64,000 bases of DNA from Corynebacterium hindlerae (lineage in GTDB: Bacteria; Actinomycetota; Actinomycetes; Mycobacteriales; Mycobacteriaceae). Both the position numbers and the translations under genes were made by a program. The DNA is taken from NCBI RefSeq assembly GCF_014117265.1, contig NZ_CP059833.1, positions 682,001-746,000 on the forward strand, written 5' to 3'. Shown here in pieces: positions 43,281-53,682 of the stretch (positions are counted from its first letter, which is position 1; the number at the start of each line of letters is the position of its first letter). Below the pieces are notes generated by a model that searched no databases, had not been told where the DNA came from, and saw only the letters and a program-made list of their open reading frames with translations.

Positions 43281-43916
43281 ATTCTTTCCTCAATCGTTGA
43301 CTGGGTAGTTTCCCTTATGTCCACGCTGGGCGCTCCGGGCGTCGGCGTGGCGATCCTGTTGGAGAACTTGTTCCCACCGATCCCCTCTGAGGTCGTTCTG
43401 CCATTGGCGGGCTTCACTGCTGCCCAGGGCAAGATGAATGTGTACGTGGCGTTCGTGTTTGCCACGGTTGGTTCTGTGCTGGGTGCCTACATCCTGTATG
43501 GGATTGGGGCGGCTGTGGGTGCGGAGCGGCTTCGCCGGATTGCTGACTGGATGTGGCTGGTCACTCGTGAGGACGTGAATAAGGCACTGGAATGGTTCGA
43601 TCGATACGGCACGTGGTCGATTTTGATTGGCCGTTTGATTCCGGGTGTACGGTCCCTGATTTCGATTCCGGCTGGTATTCACCGGATGAACCTCTTCCAG
43701 TTCGGTATCTACACCACGATTGGTTCTGCGGTGTGGAATGCGATTTTGGTGGCCTTGGGTTACTGGTTGGGCGATCGGTACACGGTGGTCGCTGATGTGA
43801 TCGATAAGTATTCCACCGTGGTGTATGTGATCGTCGGTATTGCGCTGATCTGGTTGTTTGTTTTCATGGTGCGGCGTGATCTCAAGTCCAAGCGCGCGGC
43901 TGAGGAACAGGCGTAA
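43281..43916 (+). CDS. dedA: DedA-family membrane protein, probable ATT start
   Basis: DedA/VTT-domain protein with core motifs ENLFPPIPSEVVLPLAGF, then GAYILYGIGAAVG and RLIPGVRSLISIPAGIHRM, and four or more membrane segments; the family acts in lipid carrier flipping. The first ATG is at 43317, but it has no ribosome-binding site and would remove ILSSIVDWVVSLM, a stretch that looks like the normal DedA N-terminal helix. The frame is open back to a TGA near 43207 without ATG, GTG or TTG. AAAAGGA lies eight bases before an ATT at 43281, which I take as the start. If only standard starts are allowed, the gene is 43317-43916 (199 residues). Confidence 0.85.
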   Translation: MLSSIVDWVVSLMSTLGAPGVGVAILLENLFPPIPSEVVLPLAGFTAAQGKMNVYVAFVFATVGSVLGAYILYGIGAAVGAERLRRIADWMWLVTREDVNKALEWFDRYGTWSILIGRLIPGVRSLISIPAGIHRMNLFQFGIYTTIGSAVWNAILVALGYWLGDRYTVVADVIDKYSTVVYVIVGIALIWLFVFMVRRDLKSKRAAEEQA

Positions 43917-43920
43917 CAGG

Positions 43921-43948
43921 AAAAAGGGACCGGAAGGTCCCTTTTTTT
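43921..43948 (+). terminator. Intrinsic terminator between dedA and the yccF gene
   Basis: GGGACC / GGTCCC stem with a GGAA loop, A5 before and T7 after; it probably works in both directions for the convergent pair. Confidence 0.88.
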
Positions 43949-43960
43949 GTTGCTCGGGGG

Positions 43961-44374
43961 CTACATCTTCACCATCGGCTCATATCCGAAGGGGATGTTG
44001 TTGGATGAGACGATCGTCTTGCCGAACGGGAAGCAGGTCACAGGAATCATCTTGATGTTTGCCCAGGCCAAGGGGATGCCGATGATGGTGACGGCTTGTG
44101 CTGCTGCGGTGGTGACATGGCCGATGGCGAGCCACAGCCCCGCGACGAGGAACCAGATGATGTTGGACAATGCGCCGAGTGCATTTGCGCCACGGGACGG
44201 CTGCACGACGGTGCGTCCAAACGGCCACAGCACGTAGTTTGCGATGCGGAAGCTCGCCACGCCGGCTGGAATCGTGACGATAAAGGCGCAGGCGATGACG
44301 CCAGCTACGAAGTAGCTCAGTGCCAGCCAAATGCCACCGGTGATGACCCAAACAATATTAAGAATCGTCTTCAT
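43961..44374 (-). CDS. YccF-domain membrane protein
   Basis: 137 residues with two YccF domains. Each has a membrane-associated block ending in a PFG motif: ILNIVWVITGGIWLALSYFVAG ... LWPFGRTVV, and ALSNIIWFLVAGLWLAIGH ... CFPFGKTIV. Inner membrane, function unknown. Convergent with dedA and divergent from the DUF1707 gene. Confidence 0.9.
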   Translation of the reverse strand: MKTILNIVWVITGGIWLALSYFVAGVIACAFIVTIPAGVASFRIANYVLWPFGRTVVQPSRGANALGALSNIIWFLVAGLWLAIGHVTTAAAQAVTIIGIPLAWANIKMIPVTCFPFGKTIVSSNNIPFGYEPMVKM

Positions 44375-44412
44375 AACCCCAGCCTAGGCGATCGTCGACT
44401 AGGATGTGGCCC

Positions 44413-44949
44413 ATGAGCACTGACGGTATTCGCCTCTCGGATAATGAGCGCATGGTGGCGCTGCAAGCCCTGGGAACCCACTATGCGGAGGGGCGAATCA
44501 GCAGTTCGGAGTTTAACGAGCGTACGACGAAGGTTGCGGAAGCACAGACGTACAGCGCCTTGACTCCCTTGTTCGGTGATCTTCCAGGTGGTGTGCCGTT
44601 TACTCTGGGGAGTGCGGGTCTGACCCCGAATGTTCCGGCAGTGCAGTCCGAGGATCCAGGCCTGCTGGAGTTGAAGCAGCTGAAGTCGCGCGGCAAGCTC
44701 ATTCAGCAGTTGGATTTGGCTTTCACGGTTGTCGGCATGATCGTGTTTTTCCTCGGGATGTATTTGGGCTGGGGTTATTTCTGGCTGGCTTTGGTAGCTT
44801 CCGGTGGCGCGATGATGCTCAGTCGCGCCCTGTTGCAATATGACGAAACTGATGAAAAGACCTTCGAGTCGTTGCAGAAAAAGGAAGCGAAGGAGAAGAA
44901 GCAGCGACTGTTGGAGGCAGAAAAACGAATGCGGGAGCTAGGTCAGTAG
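44413..44949 (+). CDS. DUF1707 (SHOCT-like) domain membrane protein
   Basis: About 178 residues. The N-terminal DUF1707 domain (IRLSDNERMVALQALGTHYAEGRISSSEFNERTTKVAEAQTYSALTPLFGDLP) is followed by a membrane hairpin (FTVVGMIVFFLGMYLGWGYFWLALVASGGAMML) and a charged helix at the C-terminus. DUF1707 is common in actinobacteria, with roles suspected in membrane or cell-wall stress. ATG at 44413 with AGGA upstream; 44404 is an alternative. Confidence 0.85.
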   Translation: MSTDGIRLSDNERMVALQALGTHYAEGRISSSEFNERTTKVAEAQTYSALTPLFGDLPGGVPFTLGSAGLTPNVPAVQSEDPGLLELKQLKSRGKLIQQLDLAFTVVGMIVFFLGMYLGWGYFWLALVASGGAMMLSRALLQYDETDEKTFESLQKKEAKEKKQRLLEAEKRMRELGQ

Positions 44950-45744
44950 CTGGCAGCTTGGGCACCACCATATGATGCGTTCAAGTTCGTCTGGACTCGA
45001 TTGCAGCGTGCTTTTACGAATTGGTGTGCCACAGCGTCGACAAGGGCGCCCGTGCCTGCCGAAGACGTAGCTGTTTTCCCCGGCGCGTCTGACGCCTGTG
45101 GTCACGCGGATGGGCGAGTTGCGGTTTGCCCACATGATCCGCCTGGTGATGTCGAGGATGCGGGGCACGTCCACTGCTGCGACGGGGGTTGCGGGGTGGA
45201 CTCCTGCGAGGAAGCAGATTTCTGCCCGGTATTCGTTGCCCACTCCTGCCAGGTTTTTCTGGTCTAATAGTGCGGATCCGATGGGTCGGTTGGGGGTTTC
45301 GAGGATTCTGCGGAGGGCTTCGCCCCGCCCGTAGCTGTCCCAGTCGGGGTACAGCACGTCGGGGCCGAGATATCCCATCCGGTCGGAATACTGCTCAATC
45401 GGAAATACCTCTACGAGGCCAAGGTCGAAGCCGACAATCTCGATAGGGGCGGGCGAATCATCCAGGACCAGCACGACGCGAGCTTTGTGCCCGGGTTTGC
45501 GCCACTTCTCACCCTGCAAATGAACTGACCAGGTTCCTTCCATTTTGAGGTGGGTGTGCAGCACCTTTCCGCCGCTAAACTGCATGAATAGGTGTTTGCC
45601 GTAGGGCCAGACGCGGCTTACGCGCTGGCCGTCGAATTTCTCCAACGCGACGCTGGGCACCCGCAGCGATGTTGCGAGGACGTCGCGTCCCCTCATGAAT
45701 TGCAGGCGCTTGGATAGTTGGTAGACGGAATCACCTTCGGGCAT
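44938..45744 (-). CDS. nei2: Endonuclease VIII-type DNA glycosylase (Nei2)
   Basis: 268 residues. Fpg/Nei fold: the catalytic N-terminal Pro-Glu (MPEGD), THLKMEGTWSVH, the H2TH region (LLDQKNLAGVGNEYRAEICFLAGVHP) and a zinc finger CRRCGTP ... CPSCQ at the C-terminus. It removes oxidised pyrimidines and nicks the abasic site. Its ATG overlaps the lhr stop (TAATG), so the two repair genes are coupled, as in mycobacteria, where Lhr and Nei2 are also encoded together. Confidence 0.94.
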   Translation of the reverse strand: MPEGDSVYQLSKRLQFMRGRDVLATSLRVPSVALEKFDGQRVSRVWPYGKHLFMQFSGGKVLHTHLKMEGTWSVHLQGEKWRKPGHKARVVLVLDDSPAPIEIVGFDLGLVEVFPIEQYSDRMGYLGPDVLYPDWDSYGRGEALRRILETPNRPIGSALLDQKNLAGVGNEYRAEICFLAGVHPATPVAAVDVPRILDITRRIMWANRNSPIRVTTGVRRAGENSYVFGRHGRPCRRCGTPIRKSTLQSSPDELERIIWWCPSCQLLT

Positions 45745-48700
45745 TAGCGTCGCCTCCCGAAGGGGTTGCCGAAGGACATGGGTGGTTCTTCCTCGTCGTC
45801 GAAAGAAAGGTCGGCGAGGGTACGTGGCTTTGGCACCGCACGCTTAACGACGCCCACCCCACCAATCTTCAGTCCTTTCGGCACTACCACTCCCCCGGCT
45901 TCTTTAAGCGCTGTCAAGTATTCGGAGTCGAAGACTGCTGTCCCGTTAATTTTCTCCACCACGATCCGGTTCATCCTACCTTCTGCTACGAGCGAGCTCA
46001 GTGCAGCGACCAGGCGTTGCGCCAGCTCGGGAGGAGTTTCGGGGAGGCCATCGAAGTAGAGGTTCATCGTGGCGCCACCGCGGCTGAGGTGTGCGAGCAA
46101 CAGGCCGTCGATAAGCACGACGAGCGCACCGGCGGACCTGCTGGGCCGCAGGTTCGACTCAGGCCACGGCAACGCCGCGCCGTAAGGGTTGGCGGGGTCC
46201 GTTGCTGCTAGAACGTACACGTCGGGGTCGCTGGCGCCTGATGGCCATCCGCCGAGGTCGGCGCTGTCAGCGAGGCCACGCAGCCTATCGACGATCGCTG
46301 GCGTGGAGAACTGTGCCGCGCCAAGCCCCTCGATGAGGTAGCCACGCAGCGCTTTGCCGTTTTCCTCGAACCGCGACAGCACCTTGTATGCCAAGGCGAA
46401 TCCGCCGAGCACATCCTCGGCAACGATGGAGCCGCGGGTGACCACGCCGTAGCGATCCAGCCAGGCTTCGCCGTGTGCTACCGAGCGGGCTGTGGCATCG
46501 GTCGATGGTGTGACCGCGAGGCTCCAGCGCCCCAGCATGTCTGGTGGGGTGCCCTGCGACGCCGATTGAGCGAAGGAGGTGCGTCCCATGCGTAATCGGC
46601 TGCGGGTGGGTCGGCGACGTGCCCGGTGGGCGGTTCCTTTCGCGGTAGTGCCGGCGAGGCGAGCTCTTAAGGCCGCGAAGCTATCGGGGGTAGCCAGTCC
46701 GGCGTCGACAAGTGCCCACAGCGCGGCGCGTAGCTCCTCGGTTGGTACGTCGAGTTGTTCGAGGAGGTCGGTGAAGTAGAAGCCGCCTCCCCTACCCAGC
46801 ACTTCAAGTACCTGCTCCTGCAGCGGCGACAGCGCCCCGTCGTGGCGCTCCGGAGCGAGCTCGGCGGCGTAGTCGGCAGGCAGCAGCATGATCCACGGAT
46901 CTTTTGCACCGGCCGTCCCCGCCCCCACGATCCGCACCTCACCCGTGGCGGTGAGCTCATCGAGCAGGGCGGGACTGTAGTTCGCCACCCGGCCGGGCAG
47001 CACTAGTGATTCCCAGGCGCTCGCAGGCAGTCGCACCCCGGCGAGCTGTTCAATTACCTGAAACACACCATCGGCACCGCCCAACTGCGGTTGCTTCCCG
47101 ACGGCCGACACCCCCAACCAATCTGGCAAGAACCGCCCGAACGTTGTGGCCGATACCGGTTCGGCTTCTGCGCGGGCGCGCGCCAGGCTCAGCTTTCGGA
47201 TCCGTTTAAGCACGTCCGCCCCGCAATATTCGGTGCCCTCGACGCCAGTCCGGAACTGCCCTTCCACCACTGTTTTGTCCGATACGGCAGCCTGGATCGC
47301 CGCGTACGCGGTGGAGTGGCCGAGTCCGAAGGCGTCGGCAAGCTCGGCAACGGTAAAAGGTCCGCGACTGCGCGCGAAGCGGTTCGTGAGCTGTGCCAGT
47401 GCGTCTGTGATCACGGTGGTTTGCGCGGAGACTCCCGCTGGCACGGGGATGCCGAGGGCGTCACGGAGTAGCGGGGCGTCCAGGGTTTGAGCTAAGTGTT
47501 CTTCCCCGGCGATCCGCACCAGCATCACCCGGTGGCTCAGCTGCGTGAGAGCAACATCAAGCGGGATATCCGTCCACGCCGCGAGCTGACTGGTCGGGAT
47601 TGGACCGATGATACGCAGCGTGTCCGCGAGTTCTTCGGCGTTGCGGGCGCGCCGTTCCGGAGTGATCCGTTGCAGCTGGGCATGTACCTCCGCGATGACG
47701 TCCTGGTCCAGGAGCTCGCGCAGCTGAACGGTGCCGAGGAGTTTCGCCAACAGACTCGGATCCAGCGCGAGGGCCGCTGCCCGCTTCTCGGCCAGTGGCG
47801 AATCGCCCTCGTACATGAAGGCGCCGGTGTAGTTGAACAGCAAACTGGAGGCGAACGGGCTGGGCTGATCGACGGTCACCTCCGCAATCCTGATGCTCCG
47901 CAGGCCTAGCTCTTTCTGAATATCCTGCAGCGATGGGAGATCGTAGACATCCTGGAGACACTCGCGCACCGTTTCCAGGATGATCGGGAAGCTGGGGTAT
48001 TTGCGAGCCACATCGAGCAATTGGGCGGCGCGTTGGCGCTGTTGCCACAACGGAGCTCGTTTGCCGGGGTTTCGTCGTGGTAGTAACAGCCCGCGGGCGG
48101 CGCACTCTCGGAATCGTGAGGCGAACAGCGCCGAATTGCCAACCTCCTCGGTGACGATTTCCCGGATGTCTTCTGGATCAAAGGTGAACAGGTCCGCGCT
48201 CGGTTCCGTATCGGATTCGGGGAGCCTGAGGACAATGCCGTCGTCACCGGCCACCGCCTGCGCATCCATCCCGGTGATTTCCGCGACGCGGGCACCCACC
48301 GCGAGTGCCCACGCAGCATTAACTCCTTTGCCGAACGGTGAGTGCAGCACGATACGCCAATCCCCCAGCTCGTCCCGAAACCGCTCCAGGAGCAACGTCT
48401 TTTCATCGGGGACAATCCCCGTGGCTTCCTCCTGTTCGTTCAGAAACGCAATGAGGTTGCTGTGGGCGCGTTCGTCTAGTCCGAGACCTGCGGCGGTTTC
48501 TGGGTTGGCGTGGACGTGGCGTCGGAAAGCGCCGAGTGCCCGGCCCAGTTCCGCGGGGCGGCCTGCCCCGTCTCCGGTCCAGAACGGAAGCCTGCCGGTG
48601 TGGCCTGGGGCCGGGCTCACCAGCACCTGGTCGCGGGTGATGTCTTCAATGCGCCAACTCGTGGCGCCGAGGGTAAACACGTCACCGACGCGGGACTCGT

Positions 48701-50489
48701 AGACCATTTCCTCGTCCAGCTCACCGACCCGGCGGGGAGTTCCCTCTGATCCCACGAGGAAGACCCCAAACATGCCGCGGTCCGGGATGGTGCCACCGCT
48801 GGTCACGGCGACACGTTGGGAACCCGGCCTGCCCTGCAGCGTTCCGGTGGCGCGGTCGAACACTACGCGGGGCTTGAGCTCAGCAAAATCAGTGGACGGA
48901 TATACGCCGGAGGCCAGGTCGATCACAGCATCGAATACATCCCGCGCGAGATCCCGATAAGGGTAAGCCCGGCAGACCTGGTCATACCAGGCATCCACCG
49001 GGAGGTCCGCCACCGACGCTGCCGCAATAGTATGCTGCAACAGCACGTCCAACGGATTTTGTGGAATGCGCAGCTCTTCGATGAGCCCAGCGCGCATGCG
49101 CTGCACCGTCACAGCAGATTGCACCAGGTCGGAGCGATGCTTCGGATAGAAGCTGCCCTGCGATACGGCGCCCACTGCGTGCCCGGCGCGCCCCACACGC
49201 TGCAGCCCAGAAGCCACCGATGGTGGTGCTTCCACCTGCACCACCAGGTCCACGGCCCCCATGTCGATTCCCAATTCGAGTGAAGAGGTAGCCACCACGC
49301 ACTTAAGCTCACCGGCTTTCAGCGCAGCTTCCGTGGTGGCACGCTCTTCCTTGGAAACCGAACCGTGATGCGCCCGCGCTATCACTGGTGGTGCTTGACC
49401 TGCAGTATCGGCCGCCACCATTACCTGTGCTGGTGGGCGCCTCAGCTCGGGTGACAACGATGCCGGGTTGTATTCCAGCGCGTACAGTTCGTTGAGCCGG
49501 GAGGTCAGCCGTTCGGCGGTGCGTCGCGAATTGACGAACACCAGCGTGGACTGCGCCGCCATGATCTCCTGGTAGAGCTCCTGCTCAATGAAAGGCCAAA
49601 TGGATTTTTGCTGTGGCAACGCTGATTCTTGCGCTGGCGTGGGACCCCCGAAGCCATGTGGATCATCGAGCACCGCTTCCCCGATCGGGGACCCTTGATC
49701 CGGAGTGGGCAAGTCAGAGAGGTCATCGACCGGTACGTGCACATCAAGCTGCCACTGCTTGGGTTGTTCGGGAGCCACCAGCGCCACGGTCCGATCCCCG
49801 CCGAGGAATGCGGCGACGCGTTCGAGTGGGCGGACCGTTGCCGACAACCCGATGCGTTGGAACTCGCCTGCCAGCCCCGCGAGGCGTTCCAGGCTGAGTG
49901 CCAGGTGGGTGCCACGTTTCGTCCCGGCCATCGCGTGGATTTCATCGATGATCACGGTATCCACTTCATCCAGGATGCTTCTCGCCTTGGACGTCAGCAT
50001 CAAGTACAGGGATTCTGGGGTGGTGATCAGAATGTCTGGTGGCTGGCGAAGCTGGCGGTTTCGTTCGCTAGCGGGAGTATCACCGGAGCGCACCCCTACA
50101 GTGACCTCTGGTTCTGGGATTCCCAGGCGGGCTGCGACCCTCGCAATCCCCAGCAGCGGGGCCCGGAGATTGTTTTCTACATCCACGCCCAGGGCTTTGA
50201 GCGGGGAGATATACAGCACTTTGACTTTGCCGCCCTTTTTGGTTGGGGCAAGTGGGGCGTCGATAAGCGCGGGCAATGCGGGCTGTTGGGGGCTTTCCAC
50301 CAGCATGTTGATTGCCCACAGGAACGCGGCGAGGGTTTTACCGGAGCCGGTTGGGGCGACGACGAGGGCGTGATCGCCACGGGAAATCCGCTCCCAGGCC
50401 TGCTCCTGAACAGCTGTTGGAGCTGCGAAAACATCCTCAAACCAGGTGGCCACGTGGAGGCGGAAACGACTGAGGATGTGTGCTGTCAT
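45744..50489 (-). CDS. lhr: Large helicase-related protein Lhr
   Basis: 1,581 residues, full length for the family. SF2 motifs: VVAPTGSGKTLAAFLWAI (Walker A), VLYISPLKALGVDVENNL, DEIHAMAGTKRGTHLALSLERL (II), SATVRP (III), CVVATSSLELGIDMGAVDLVVQVEAPPSVASGLQRVGRAGHAVG (V/VI). An Lhr core winged-helix/beta-barrel region and the long C-terminal domain follow. It is a 3'-5' ssDNA translocase used in repair of crosslinked or alkylated DNA. Start: ATG at 50489, chosen from MTAHILSRFRLHVATWF; a longer open frame upstream has no family similarity. Confidence 0.96.
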   Translation of the reverse strand: MTAHILSRFRLHVATWFEDVFAAPTAVQEQAWERISRGDHALVVAPTGSGKTLAAFLWAINMLVESPQQPALPALIDAPLAPTKKGGKVKVLYISPLKALGVDVENNLRAPLLGIARVAARLGIPEPEVTVGVRSGDTPASERNRQLRQPPDILITTPESLYLMLTSKARSILDEVDTVIIDEIHAMAGTKRGTHLALSLERLAGLAGEFQRIGLSATVRPLERVAAFLGGDRTVALVAPEQPKQWQLDVHVPVDDLSDLPTPDQGSPIGEAVLDDPHGFGGPTPAQESALPQQKSIWPFIEQELYQEIMAAQSTLVFVNSRRTAERLTSRLNELYALEYNPASLSPELRRPPAQVMVAADTAGQAPPVIARAHHGSVSKEERATTEAALKAGELKCVVATSSLELGIDMGAVDLVVQVEAPPSVASGLQRVGRAGHAVGAVSQGSFYPKHRSDLVQSAVTVQRMRAGLIEELRIPQNPLDVLLQHTIAAASVADLPVDAWYDQVCRAYPYRDLARDVFDAVIDLASGVYPSTDFAELKPRVVFDRATGTLQGRPGSQRVAVTSGGTIPDRGMFGVFLVGSEGTPRRVGELDEEMVYESRVGDVFTLGATSWRIEDITRDQVLVSPAPGHTGRLPFWTGDGAGRPAELGRALGAFRRHVHANPETAAGLGLDERAHSNLIAFLNEQEEATGIVPDEKTLLLERFRDELGDWRIVLHSPFGKGVNAAWALAVGARVAEITGMDAQAVAGDDGIVLRLPESDTEPSADLFTFDPEDIREIVTEEVGNSALFASRFRECAARGLLLPRRNPGKRAPLWQQRQRAAQLLDVARKYPSFPIILETVRECLQDVYDLPSLQDIQKELGLRSIRIAEVTVDQPSPFASSLLFNYTGAFMYEGDSPLAEKRAAALALDPSLLAKLLGTVQLRELLDQDVIAEVHAQLQRITPERRARNAEELADTLRIIGPIPTSQLAAWTDIPLDVALTQLSHRVMLVRIAGEEHLAQTLDAPLLRDALGIPVPAGVSAQTTVITDALAQLTNRFARSRGPFTVAELADAFGLGHSTAYAAIQAAVSDKTVVEGQFRTGVEGTEYCGADVLKRIRKLSLARARAEAEPVSATTFGRFLPDWLGVSAVGKQPQLGGADGVFQVIEQLAGVRLPASAWESLVLPGRVANYSPALLDELTATGEVRIVGAGTAGAKDPWIMLLPADYAAELAPERHDGALSPLQEQVLEVLGRGGGFYFTDLLEQLDVPTEELRAALWALVDAGLATPDSFAALRARLAGTTAKGTAHRARRRPTRSRLRMGRTSFAQSASQGTPPDMLGRWSLAVTPSTDATARSVAHGEAWLDRYGVVTRGSIVAEDVLGGFALAYKVLSRFEENGKALRGYLIEGLGAAQFSTPAIVDRLRGLADSADLGGWPSGASDPDVYVLAATDPANPYGAALPWPESNLRPSRSAGALVVLIDGLLLAHLSRGGATMNLYFDGLPETPPELAQRLVAALSSLVAEGRMNRIVVEKINGTAVFDSEYLTALKEAGGVVVPKGLKIGGVGVVKRAVPKPRTLADLSFDDEEEPPMSFGNPFGRRR

Positions 50490-50523
50490 GCTTCTATGTA
50501 ACCAAACAACTACCATGAAACGT

Positions 50524-51282
50524 ATGACTGCTTCGATTGATGACGCACGCCTCACGTACCGCCTTGCTTTGGGCACCGGCGAAATCCTGAAAGGTGTCCG
50601 TGGCGTTGGCTTGCTGCGGGACCGCGGCCTTGGCGACGCCGGCGATGAACTCTCTCAAAACTGGCTCGCGCGCGTGTTGGCGCAGCACCGCCCTGACGAC
50701 GGCGTTCTCTCCGAGGAAGCCGCCGACGACCAGTCCCGTCTGAGCAAGGAACGCGTCTGGATCATTGACCCGCTGGATGGCACCAAGGAGTTCGCAGGTG
50801 GCCGCCAGGACTGGGCAGTGCACATTGCACTCGTGGAAAATGGCATCCCGATTCACGCCGCCGTTGGCTTGCCAGACTTGGGGGTTGTTTTCACCTCCGC
50901 CGAGTCCAAGGCTGTCGAGGGCCCCCTGTCTCGTAAGTTTGTGGTGTCGCGTAACCGCGCGCCAAAGGTAGCCCAGCACATCGCGGACAACATGGGGTCC
51001 GAACTGGTGCCCATGGGTTCCGCTGGCGCGAAGGCAATGCATGTGCTGCTTGGCGACGCCGACGCCTACATCCACGCCGGTGGCCAGTACGAATGGGACT
51101 CTGCTGCGCCAGTGGGCGTAGCTAAGGCTGCTGGCCTGCACTGCTCCCGCTTGAACGGTAACAACCTGACGTACAACAACAAGGACACCTACATGCCAGA
51201 TCTGCTCATCTGCCGTCCTGAGCTGGCGGATGAGATTATTGAGCATGCAAACTCCTACCTGGAGTCGCACGGTTCCTACTAG
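50524..51282 (+). CDS. cysQ: 3'(2'),5'-bisphosphate nucleotidase, CysQ type
   Basis: 252 residues, inositol-monophosphatase fold. Metal-binding motifs GDGVLSEEAADD-like (DDGVLSEEAADDQSRL), WIIDPLDGTKEFAGGRQDWAVHIAL and EWDSAAPVGVAKAAGLHCSRLNG, close to mycobacterial CysQ (Rv2131c), which hydrolyses PAP in sulfate assimilation. I start at ATG 50524; ATG 50515 is an alternative, and neither has an obvious ribosome-binding site. Divergent from lhr. Other IMPase-fold functions (HisN, SuhB) fit less well. Confidence 0.88.
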   Translation: MTASIDDARLTYRLALGTGEILKGVRGVGLLRDRGLGDAGDELSQNWLARVLAQHRPDDGVLSEEAADDQSRLSKERVWIIDPLDGTKEFAGGRQDWAVHIALVENGIPIHAAVGLPDLGVVFTSAESKAVEGPLSRKFVVSRNRAPKVAQHIADNMGSELVPMGSAGAKAMHVLLGDADAYIHAGGQYEWDSAAPVGVAKAAGLHCSRLNGNNLTYNNKDTYMPDLLICRPELADEIIEHANSYLESHGSY

Positions 51283-51320
51283 AGTTTCCGAGCTGCCAGC
51301 CCTTCGTGTGTTGTTACACA

Positions 51321-52742
51321 CTAGGCCACGTCCTTCCCACATTTCGGGCACCGCAGGATAGTAAACGGTGGTGTTTCTTCGGGCTCTTGCATGCCGAACC
51401 GCAGCATTTGTCCGGGATTAAACCAGGTCATGGGGTTGAAGTTCGCTTGCGGTCTTCGCTCCGGATCGATGTGTTTTGGTGGTATCCATAACATCTGCCC
51501 CGTGGTGGTGCAGACGGTCCACCACTTAGTGTCTTTTGTCTGGGTGTCGTCGATGTTGCGATGGGTATTGTGCCCGGCAAGCTGGAAGTTTTTCCCTTCG
51601 GACAGGCCCCCAAACCGCCATGCGCGGACATGGTGAATCTCGCAGAGCGCCGCGGGCAGGCTGGACCCTGGGGTCATGTCTCCACCTTGGGCGGCGACGA
51701 GACCAAGGTAGGCGTAGACGTCTGCAGCCCGCTTGGTTCGGCCTAATTCAATGAGATTGCCGGTCCCCTCCTCCAGGATGGCGAGGAAGGCGTTGCGGTC
51801 TGCGCCTAGGCGAATAAGGTCCGGAATTGAAAGTAAGGTTCCCACATCCGTCGGTACGACGCCTGCTGCCTTTTGGAGCTGTTCCAGGGTCATGGTGGCG
51901 ACAACGGTGCTGCAACCTCGCGTCGGAGGCATCGGCCCATTCCTGTGCAGGGCATACTTCAGAGCTGCGACCAAGGCATCGTGGTTGCGCTGCGCCTGGG
52001 TCCGCACATCGTTTTCTTTCTCCCCGTCCGGCAACAGGTCTCCAGCGCCGGCATAGTCCGCGAACAGCCGATCAAGCAGTGCCTTGAGCTCAGGGGTCAC
52101 TTCACCCGAGAGCTTCGCGTTGAGATCAGCGCCTTGCGCGGAGATGGTGACGCGTCGGCGGCGCTGGCGCTGGGCATCCTGTGGTTCGGAGTCAGCATTC
52201 AGGCCCTGCAAAATCTTGATTCCCGCTTTGCGGAGGTCCTCAGGAGCTAAGCTTCGCGCCATCTCGGCCATCCTGGATTCGATGTAGGCGAAAGATTCGG
52301 CGGGGGTACCTTCCGGAGCCTGTTCGAGCACTCGTGCGATCTCCATTGCCGAAGCGACCCCAAATGCTGCGTCGTTAAGCCCGGCCGCTGTGCAAGGCAT
52401 CCGCGCAGGCCTCCCCTCCGGACGATCGACGGACGGAAATTCAGGAAACAGCTCCTCCCCCAACCGGCATGCGTCTTTGAGCTCACCTCGGGTGAATTTG
52501 TTTTTGTGCATACGGGCATTAAAACTGGCCCGTGACTTGGGGTGGAAGGCGTCGGCAAGCTGCAGCTGCTTCACCAGCTTCACTGTAAGCAGCTCGGTGA
52601 GCCGCTCCATATTGCGAGCCACAGCCAACAGGGAGTCGAGTTCCGTGCCCGTCACCAAGGCGTTGTCGAGCATCTCACAGACCTGACGCTGCCCCAGCAA
52701 CGCTTGCTCCATGAGTTCGCTCATATGCTCGAATCTGTTCAT
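51321..52742 (-). CDS. DUF222 / HNH endonuclease family protein
   Basis: About 473 residues. The N-terminal two-thirds resemble DUF222; the C-terminal part has an HNH nuclease core ([31 protein letters not shown]), and the protein ends in a CPKCGKDVA knuckle. Such proteins are repeated many times in corynebacterial and mycobacterial genomes, often beside mobile DNA (REP13E12-like). AAGG precedes the ATG at 52742. It interrupts the cysQ-thyA interval. Mobile or defence roles are guessed for the family, not shown. Confidence 0.88.
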   Translation of the reverse strand: MNRFEHMSELMEQALLGQRQVCEMLDNALVTGTELDSLLAVARNMERLTELLTVKLVKQLQLADAFHPKSRASFNARMHKNKFTRGELKDACRLGEELFPEFPSVDRPEGRPARMPCTAAGLNDAAFGVASAMEIARVLEQAPEGTPAESFAYIESRMAEMARSLAPEDLRKAGIKILQGLNADSEPQDAQRQRRRRVTISAQGADLNAKLSGEVTPELKALLDRLFADYAGAGDLLPDGEKENDVRTQAQRNHDALVAALKYALHRNGPMPPTRGCSTVVATMTLEQLQKAAGVVPTDVGTLLSIPDLIRLGADRNAFLAILEEGTGNLIELGRTKRAADVYAYLGLVAAQGGDMTPGSSLPAALCEIHHVRAWRFGGLSEGKNFQLAGHNTHRNIDDTQTKDTKWWTVCTTTGQMLWIPPKHIDPERRPQANFNPMTWFNPGQMLRFGMQEPEETPPFTILRCPKCGKDVA

Positions 52743-52884
52743 GACCCGAACCTTATCCACCACACCGGACACGATACCCCCATTTATTCGAACACCGCAG
52801 GTCACATGGCACAAAAATCACCCCCACATTGCAAGACCACCGCACACGCCGAAAGCGTTAGACATGGCCTGTATCCTAAAAAGC

Positions 52885-53682
52885 ATGATCTCCACCCCGT
52901 ATGAAGACCTGCTGGCAAAGATCCTGCGTGACGGTTCCAAGAAGGAAGACCGCACTGGCACGGGCACTACCAGCTTGTTTGCTCAGCAAATCCGCTTCGA
53001 TTTACAGGACAGCTTCCCGCTCATCACCACCAAGAAGGTGTACTGGAAGGGCGTCGTGGGCGAGTTGCTGTGGTTTTTGCAGGGCTCGTCGAACGTTAAG
53101 TGGCTGCAGGAGAACAACATCCACATTTGGGACGAGTGGGCTTCCCCTGAGGGCGAACTAGGCCCTATTTATGGCGTGCAGTGGCGCAGCTGGCCGACGC
53201 CGGACGGCCGCCACATCGACCAGATCAGTGGCGCGTTGGACATGCTCAAGACCAATCCCGACTCGCGCCGCAACATCGTCAGTGCCTGGAACGTTTCCGA
53301 GCTGCACAACATGGCGCTTCCCCCTTGCCACCTGCTGTTCCAGTTCTACGTGGCTGATGGCAAGCTTTCCTGCCAGCTGTACCAGCGCAGCGCGGACATG
53401 TTCCTCGGCGTGCCGTTCAATATCGCCAGCTACTCACTGCTCACGCACATGTTTGCGCAGCAGGCGGGCTTGGAGGTCGGCGAGTTCATCTGGACGGGCG
53501 GCGACTGCCACATCTACGATAACCATGTCGACCAGGTCAAAGAGCAGCTCAGCCGCGAGCCAAAGCCCTACCCGCAGCTCAAGCTGAATAAAGCCAAGGA
53601 CCTGTTCAGCTACAACTTTGAGGACTGCCAGCTTGAGGGCTACGACCCGCACCCGACTATCAAGGCAGAGGTCGCGGTGTGA
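52885..53682 (+). CDS. thyA: Thymidylate synthase
   Basis: 265 residues. Methylates dUMP to dTMP using methylene-THF. Signatures: [20 protein letters not shown], catalytic Cys148 in [35 protein letters not shown] and [16 protein letters not shown]. The ATG at 52885 is preceded not by a ribosome-binding site but by a TATCCT -10-like element (52872-52877), so the mRNA may be leaderless, common in actinobacteria. It overlaps folA by four bases. Confidence 0.97.
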   Translation: MISTPYEDLLAKILRDGSKKEDRTGTGTTSLFAQQIRFDLQDSFPLITTKKVYWKGVVGELLWFLQGSSNVKWLQENNIHIWDEWASPEGELGPIYGVQWRSWPTPDGRHIDQISGALDMLKTNPDSRRNIVSAWNVSELHNMALPPCHLLFQFYVADGKLSCQLYQRSADMFLGVPFNIASYSLLTHMFAQQAGLEVGEFIWTGGDCHIYDNHVDQVKEQLSREPKPYPQLKLNKAKDLFSYNFEDCQLEGYDPHPTIKAEVAV

